This document shows positions 33,121 through 35,327 of a DNA stretch of 35,327 bases, piece by piece. Within the stretch, counting starts at the first letter, position 1. Each line of letters opens with the position of its first letter. This stretch comes from an uncultured Clostridia bacterium (GTDB taxonomy: Bacteria > Bacillota > Clostridia > Oscillospirales > Ruminococcaceae), in contig CANRFB010000023.1 of assembly GCA_947629785.1 (NCBI GenBank), forward strand, positions 1 through 35,327, given 5' to 3'. A model generated the notes under the pieces. The model did not search any database and was not told the origin of the DNA. It saw nothing but the letters and a program-made list of their open reading frames with translations. The translations under genes and the position numbers were made by a program.

Positions 33121-34992
33121 TTAATGCAGTTTCCGTTTGTTTTTGGTCCTGTACATATTTTCGTCCGCAAGTTTCAGAACCTGTTCAAGGTTGAAATCTT
33201 CGCCGAACACCGTGCTGTAGACTCCGCAGCTTGCGCTTACCGAATATCCAAGTTCCGAGCAGGAATTGAATTTTTCAAGGTAATTATCTATCTTTCCGAT
33301 AATATCATCGGCGGAAACATCTCCGAAAACAAGGGCAAGCATTTCGTCGCCGCCGAATCTTACGCAGAGTGAATTTTCGGGGCAGGAACTTTTAAGGGCT
33401 TCTGCAGTTGTACGTATTGCAATATCCCCCGCGTCATGCCCGAAATTGTCGTTTATGTATTTCAGACCGTCAAGGTCGGCGGAAATTACCGACACGGGTT
33501 TCCCTGAAAACTCCCTGTCGGCTTTCAGCTTTTCAAACGCCGAGTAGAAACCGTTGCGGTTATAAAGCCTTGTAAGGGAATCGTTCTTGTACATTTCCTC
33601 CACCTTGTCGTTGAGATATTTCTGGTGCTGTCTTATTATATATCCGCCCAGACCTATTCCCAGAACGGTGGAGATCTGGAACGTCTTGGCGTAGTCGTTC
33701 ATATTGCAGGTGTCGTAGGAGAAGCATATATAGCCTATGGATCTGTCCATATAGGTAACGGCTGTAAATATCAGCGGTTTCTTCCTGCCGATAAGCATTT
33801 CAAGGTTGGGGGCAAGTTTTGAGCGGTGCATGGGGGTAAGTTCGTAACTGTCCGAATAGTAGTCATAAAAAAGGATCATATCTTCCTCAAAAACTTTGGG
33901 CTGATCGATATTTTCCGAGGAGAAATAGTCTATCATTCTGTTAAGGCAGCTTTTGTTTACAATGCAGCACATATCGCTTAACAGATATGTGTGCATACAG
34001 GCGGCGGCTTTTTCGGGAGAATCGCTCATCTGCATAAGCTCGGCGACATTGAACATCAGCCGCATATCGTCCTGATAGCGGTACAAGCCCGCGTTCATTC
34101 TGCTGAAAACGTCGGCGGGCATTTCCGAATCGGGGCAGCCGCAGGAATTATTAAGAACGGGTTTGGGTTCTACGGCAATATTGCCGCGGGTGATATTTTT
34201 CAGGAAAATATCCGAAAGCGCGCTGAAAACGGCTTTTGCCATAATATCGCTGCCGCAGCGGACGGAACTTATTCTGGGGTTTGAAAAGTAAATTTCGTCC
34301 AGACCGTCAAAGCCCGTGACAATAACGTCGTCGGGAACTTTCACGCCAAGTTCGGCAAGGGTATTGCACACGCTTATTGCCATTATATCGTTTGCGCAAA
34401 TTATCGCTTCGGGGATATTGCCGCTTGAAACGAGGCGTTCCGCGGCTTCGGCGGCGGGTTTAGCCCAGAAATCGCCGTAACTTACCATACTTTCGTCAAA
34501 GGGAATACCATTTTCGGTAATGACTTGCCTGAAAATTTCTATTCGCTTGTCGGAGAACGGGTTATCTTTCAGACCTGCGATAAAGTGGGGGCGGCGGACG
34601 GAATGGTCCTCAATAACGTGGCGGACGATTTTTTCAAAGCCCTTTTCAAAATCAAAGTTTATACATACACCTTCGCCGTTTCCGTCAACATATATAACGG
34701 GAACGGAATGTTCCCCTGCGGCGGAGGCTATGCTGTCGGAAACCACGCGGCTCTTGATTTTTTCGTCCATAATTATGACAGCGTCCGTCACATTGAAGTC
34801 GATAAGGCTGTAAACGGAAGTTCCCGCGTTTATCTGGTCGTCCTCCCAGTACATATCGTTATTTATGCCGAAAATGAACAGCACGCAGTCCTTATTGACA
34901 AGCAGTTCATTAAGTGATCTTATAAATTCGTTCACCTGCGCGTCGTAGACTCTTGAAGTACAGAGCGCAATAAGTTTTTTTCCGTAAAGCAT
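33121..34992 (-). CDS. Diguanylate cyclase with LacI-type sensor domain
   Basis: This 623-residue cytoplasmic protein probably makes cyclic-di-GMP. The N-terminal part (about 1-285) is a LacI/periplasmic-binding-protein-1-like ligand domain without the DNA-binding helix-turn-helix; ICANDIMAISVCNTLAELGVKVPDDVIVTGFDG near 200-230 is the clear signature. A middle region (about 300-450) looks GAF-like and is rich in Cys. A short coiled linker precedes the GGDEF domain (about 460-620) with DLDGLKYINDNFGHDAGD and an intact RFGGDEM active site near 546-550. No RxxD inhibitory site stands in the usual place before it. No signal peptide or membrane segment is seen. The ATG at 34992 has only a weak ribosome site. 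Confidence 0.92.
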   Translation of the reverse strand: MLYGKKLIALCTSRVYDAQVNEFIRSLNELLVNKDCVLFIFGINNDMYWEDDQINAGTSVYSLIDFNVTDAVIIMDEKIKSRVVSDSIASAAGEHSVPVIYVDGNGEGVCINFDFEKGFEKIVRHVIEDHSVRRPHFIAGLKDNPFSDKRIEIFRQVITENGIPFDESMVSYGDFWAKPAAEAAERLVSSGNIPEAIICANDIMAISVCNTLAELGVKVPDDVIVTGFDGLDEIYFSNPRISSVRCGSDIMAKAVFSALSDIFLKNITRGNIAVEPKPVLNNSCGCPDSEMPADVFSRMNAGLYRYQDDMRLMFNVAELMQMSDSPEKAAACMHTYLLSDMCCIVNKSCLNRMIDYFSSENIDQPKVFEEDMILFYDYYSDSYELTPMHRSKLAPNLEMLIGRKKPLIFTAVTYMDRSIGYICFSYDTCNMNDYAKTFQISTVLGIGLGGYIIRQHQKYLNDKVEEMYKNDSLTRLYNRNGFYSAFEKLKADREFSGKPVSVISADLDGLKYINDNFGHDAGDIAIRTTAEALKSSCPENSLCVRFGGDEMLALVFGDVSADDIIGKIDNYLEKFNSCSELGYSVSASCGVYSTVFGEDFNLEQVLKLADENMYRTKNKRKLH

Positions 34993-35047
34993 GGCACAAA
35001 CCTACCTATAAACCGTATTTTTGGCGATAAAAGTAAATTATATTATA

Positions 35048-35076
35048 AATATACCATAAAATATAAAAACTGTCAA
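35048..35076 (-). promoter_or_regulatory. Sigma-A promoter of the LacI-GGDEF gene
   Basis: A perfect TTGACA (35076-35071) and TATATT (35053-35048) are 17 bases apart on the minus strand, about 55 bases before the start codon. Repeat locus 4 begins immediately upstream of the -35. Confidence 0.78.
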
Positions 35077-35219
35077 GCAGGCTCGGAGGAGCCCCCGCGG
35101 GCTTTTTCAGGCAAGGCTGAGCCTGCACCCTTTTTACAGAGTTGAGAGTTAAGAGTTAAGAGTTGAGATATTGACAGAAACCGTCAGCTCTCAACTCTCC
35201 ACTCTTAACTCTCAACTCT
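35077..35219. repeat. Dispersed repeat cluster, locus 4
   Basis: It contains a partial palindromic unit in reverse orientation (AAGGCTGAGCCTGCACCC at about 35113-35130), followed by GAGTTAAGAG-type arms at 35137-35167. After a GATATTGACAGAAACCGT block come inverted AACTCT-type arms at 35189-35219, giving a long hairpin. Confidence 0.7.
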
Positions 35220-35257
35220 AAAAAATTCCCCCGCCCATACGGACGAGGGGAATTTTT
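35220..35257 (-). terminator. Terminator of the leftward gene at the window end
   Basis: AAAAATTCCCC pairs with GGGGAATTTTT, with further pairs inside. On the minus strand it lies 31 bases after the partial gene's stop and ends in a T run. Confidence 0.8.
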
Positions 35258-35288
35258 ATGCGTTTTCGATGCTCATTATATCAGTTGA

Positions 35289-35327
35289 TTATTCAACGAT
35301 AGTAATTGTATAAGTCTGAGTATAGAT
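35289..35327 (-). CDS. 3' end of a gene cut off by the window edge
   Basis: The minus strand reads Ile-Tyr-Thr-Gln-Thr-Tyr-Thr-Ile-Thr-Ile-Val-Glu and then a stop. The alternating hydrophobic and Thr pattern looks like a final beta strand of an extracellular domain, and a strong terminator follows. Only 12 codons are visible, so no function can be given. Confidence 0.45.
   Translation of the reverse strand: MYTQTYTITIVE

Overview
The window reads as a chromosome segment of a motile, fibre-associated Clostridia bacterium, most likely a Ruminococcus-like member of the Oscillospiraceae. The clues are a flagellin gene, sporulation genes spoVAD and spoVAE, a family 9 glycoside hydrolase flanked by two SGNH esterase-type genes, a T-box leader on hisS, a dimeric-type glycyl-tRNA synthetase, and regular sigma-A promoters with 17-base spacers. 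The species call is inference. No rRNA, tRNA, prophage or CRISPR array was seen.

Layout: (1) 1-3.95 kb holds the 3' part of a flagellin gene, a truncated Rpn-type nuclease gene ending inside a dispersed repeat, and spoVAD-spoVAE without spoVAC. (2) 3.96-8.2 kb is a polysaccharide cluster: an SGNH esterase on the minus strand, divergent from a cytoplasmic GH9 enzyme and an SGNH lipoprotein. (3) 8.25-12.0 kb is a hisS-aspS pair read leftward from one strong promoter and a His-type T-box, with a 300-base repeat cluster between the genes. (4) 12.1-15.8 kb has an XRE regulator, tspO, a cluster of hairpins that may be a small RNA, and an M23/LysM/G5 cell-wall peptidase with a WalR-like box. (5) 15.8-19.1 kb is a three-gene leftward operon (histidine phosphatase, DUF975-like membrane protein, RluA pseudouridine synthase) divergent from a second XRE regulator. 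(6) 19.1-25.3 kb is a leftward operon secD-secF-TIM barrel-glyS, then a CYTH gene. (7) 25.6-35.3 kb has purB, a large propeller/HD-GYP protein, a Na/Pi cotransporter-type protein, a LacI-like sensor fused to GGDEF, and the last codons of another gene at the window edge.

Two kinds of non-coding repeat stand out. A roughly 620-base element with long terminal inverted repeats and a conserved hairpin-rich core occurs twice (19276-19892 and 27233-27854), and carries no credible gene. A second family, built from GAGTT(A/G)AGAG-type arms and a palindrome-ended unit of 70-85 bases, lies at four loci (near 2.1-2.45, 10.1-10.4, 25.35-25.6 and 35.08-35.2 kb); it abuts or runs into gene ends.

Functional links: the HD-GYP and GGDEF proteins suggest cyclic-di-GMP turnover, and the flagellin gene and the sugar-type sensor domain hint at a motility or substrate-sensing output, which is inference. 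The best candidates for something new are the paired inverted-repeat elements, the hairpin cluster at 13.3-13.5 kb whose loops share one motif, and a GH9 enzyme lacking the second Asp of the family's catalytic pair.
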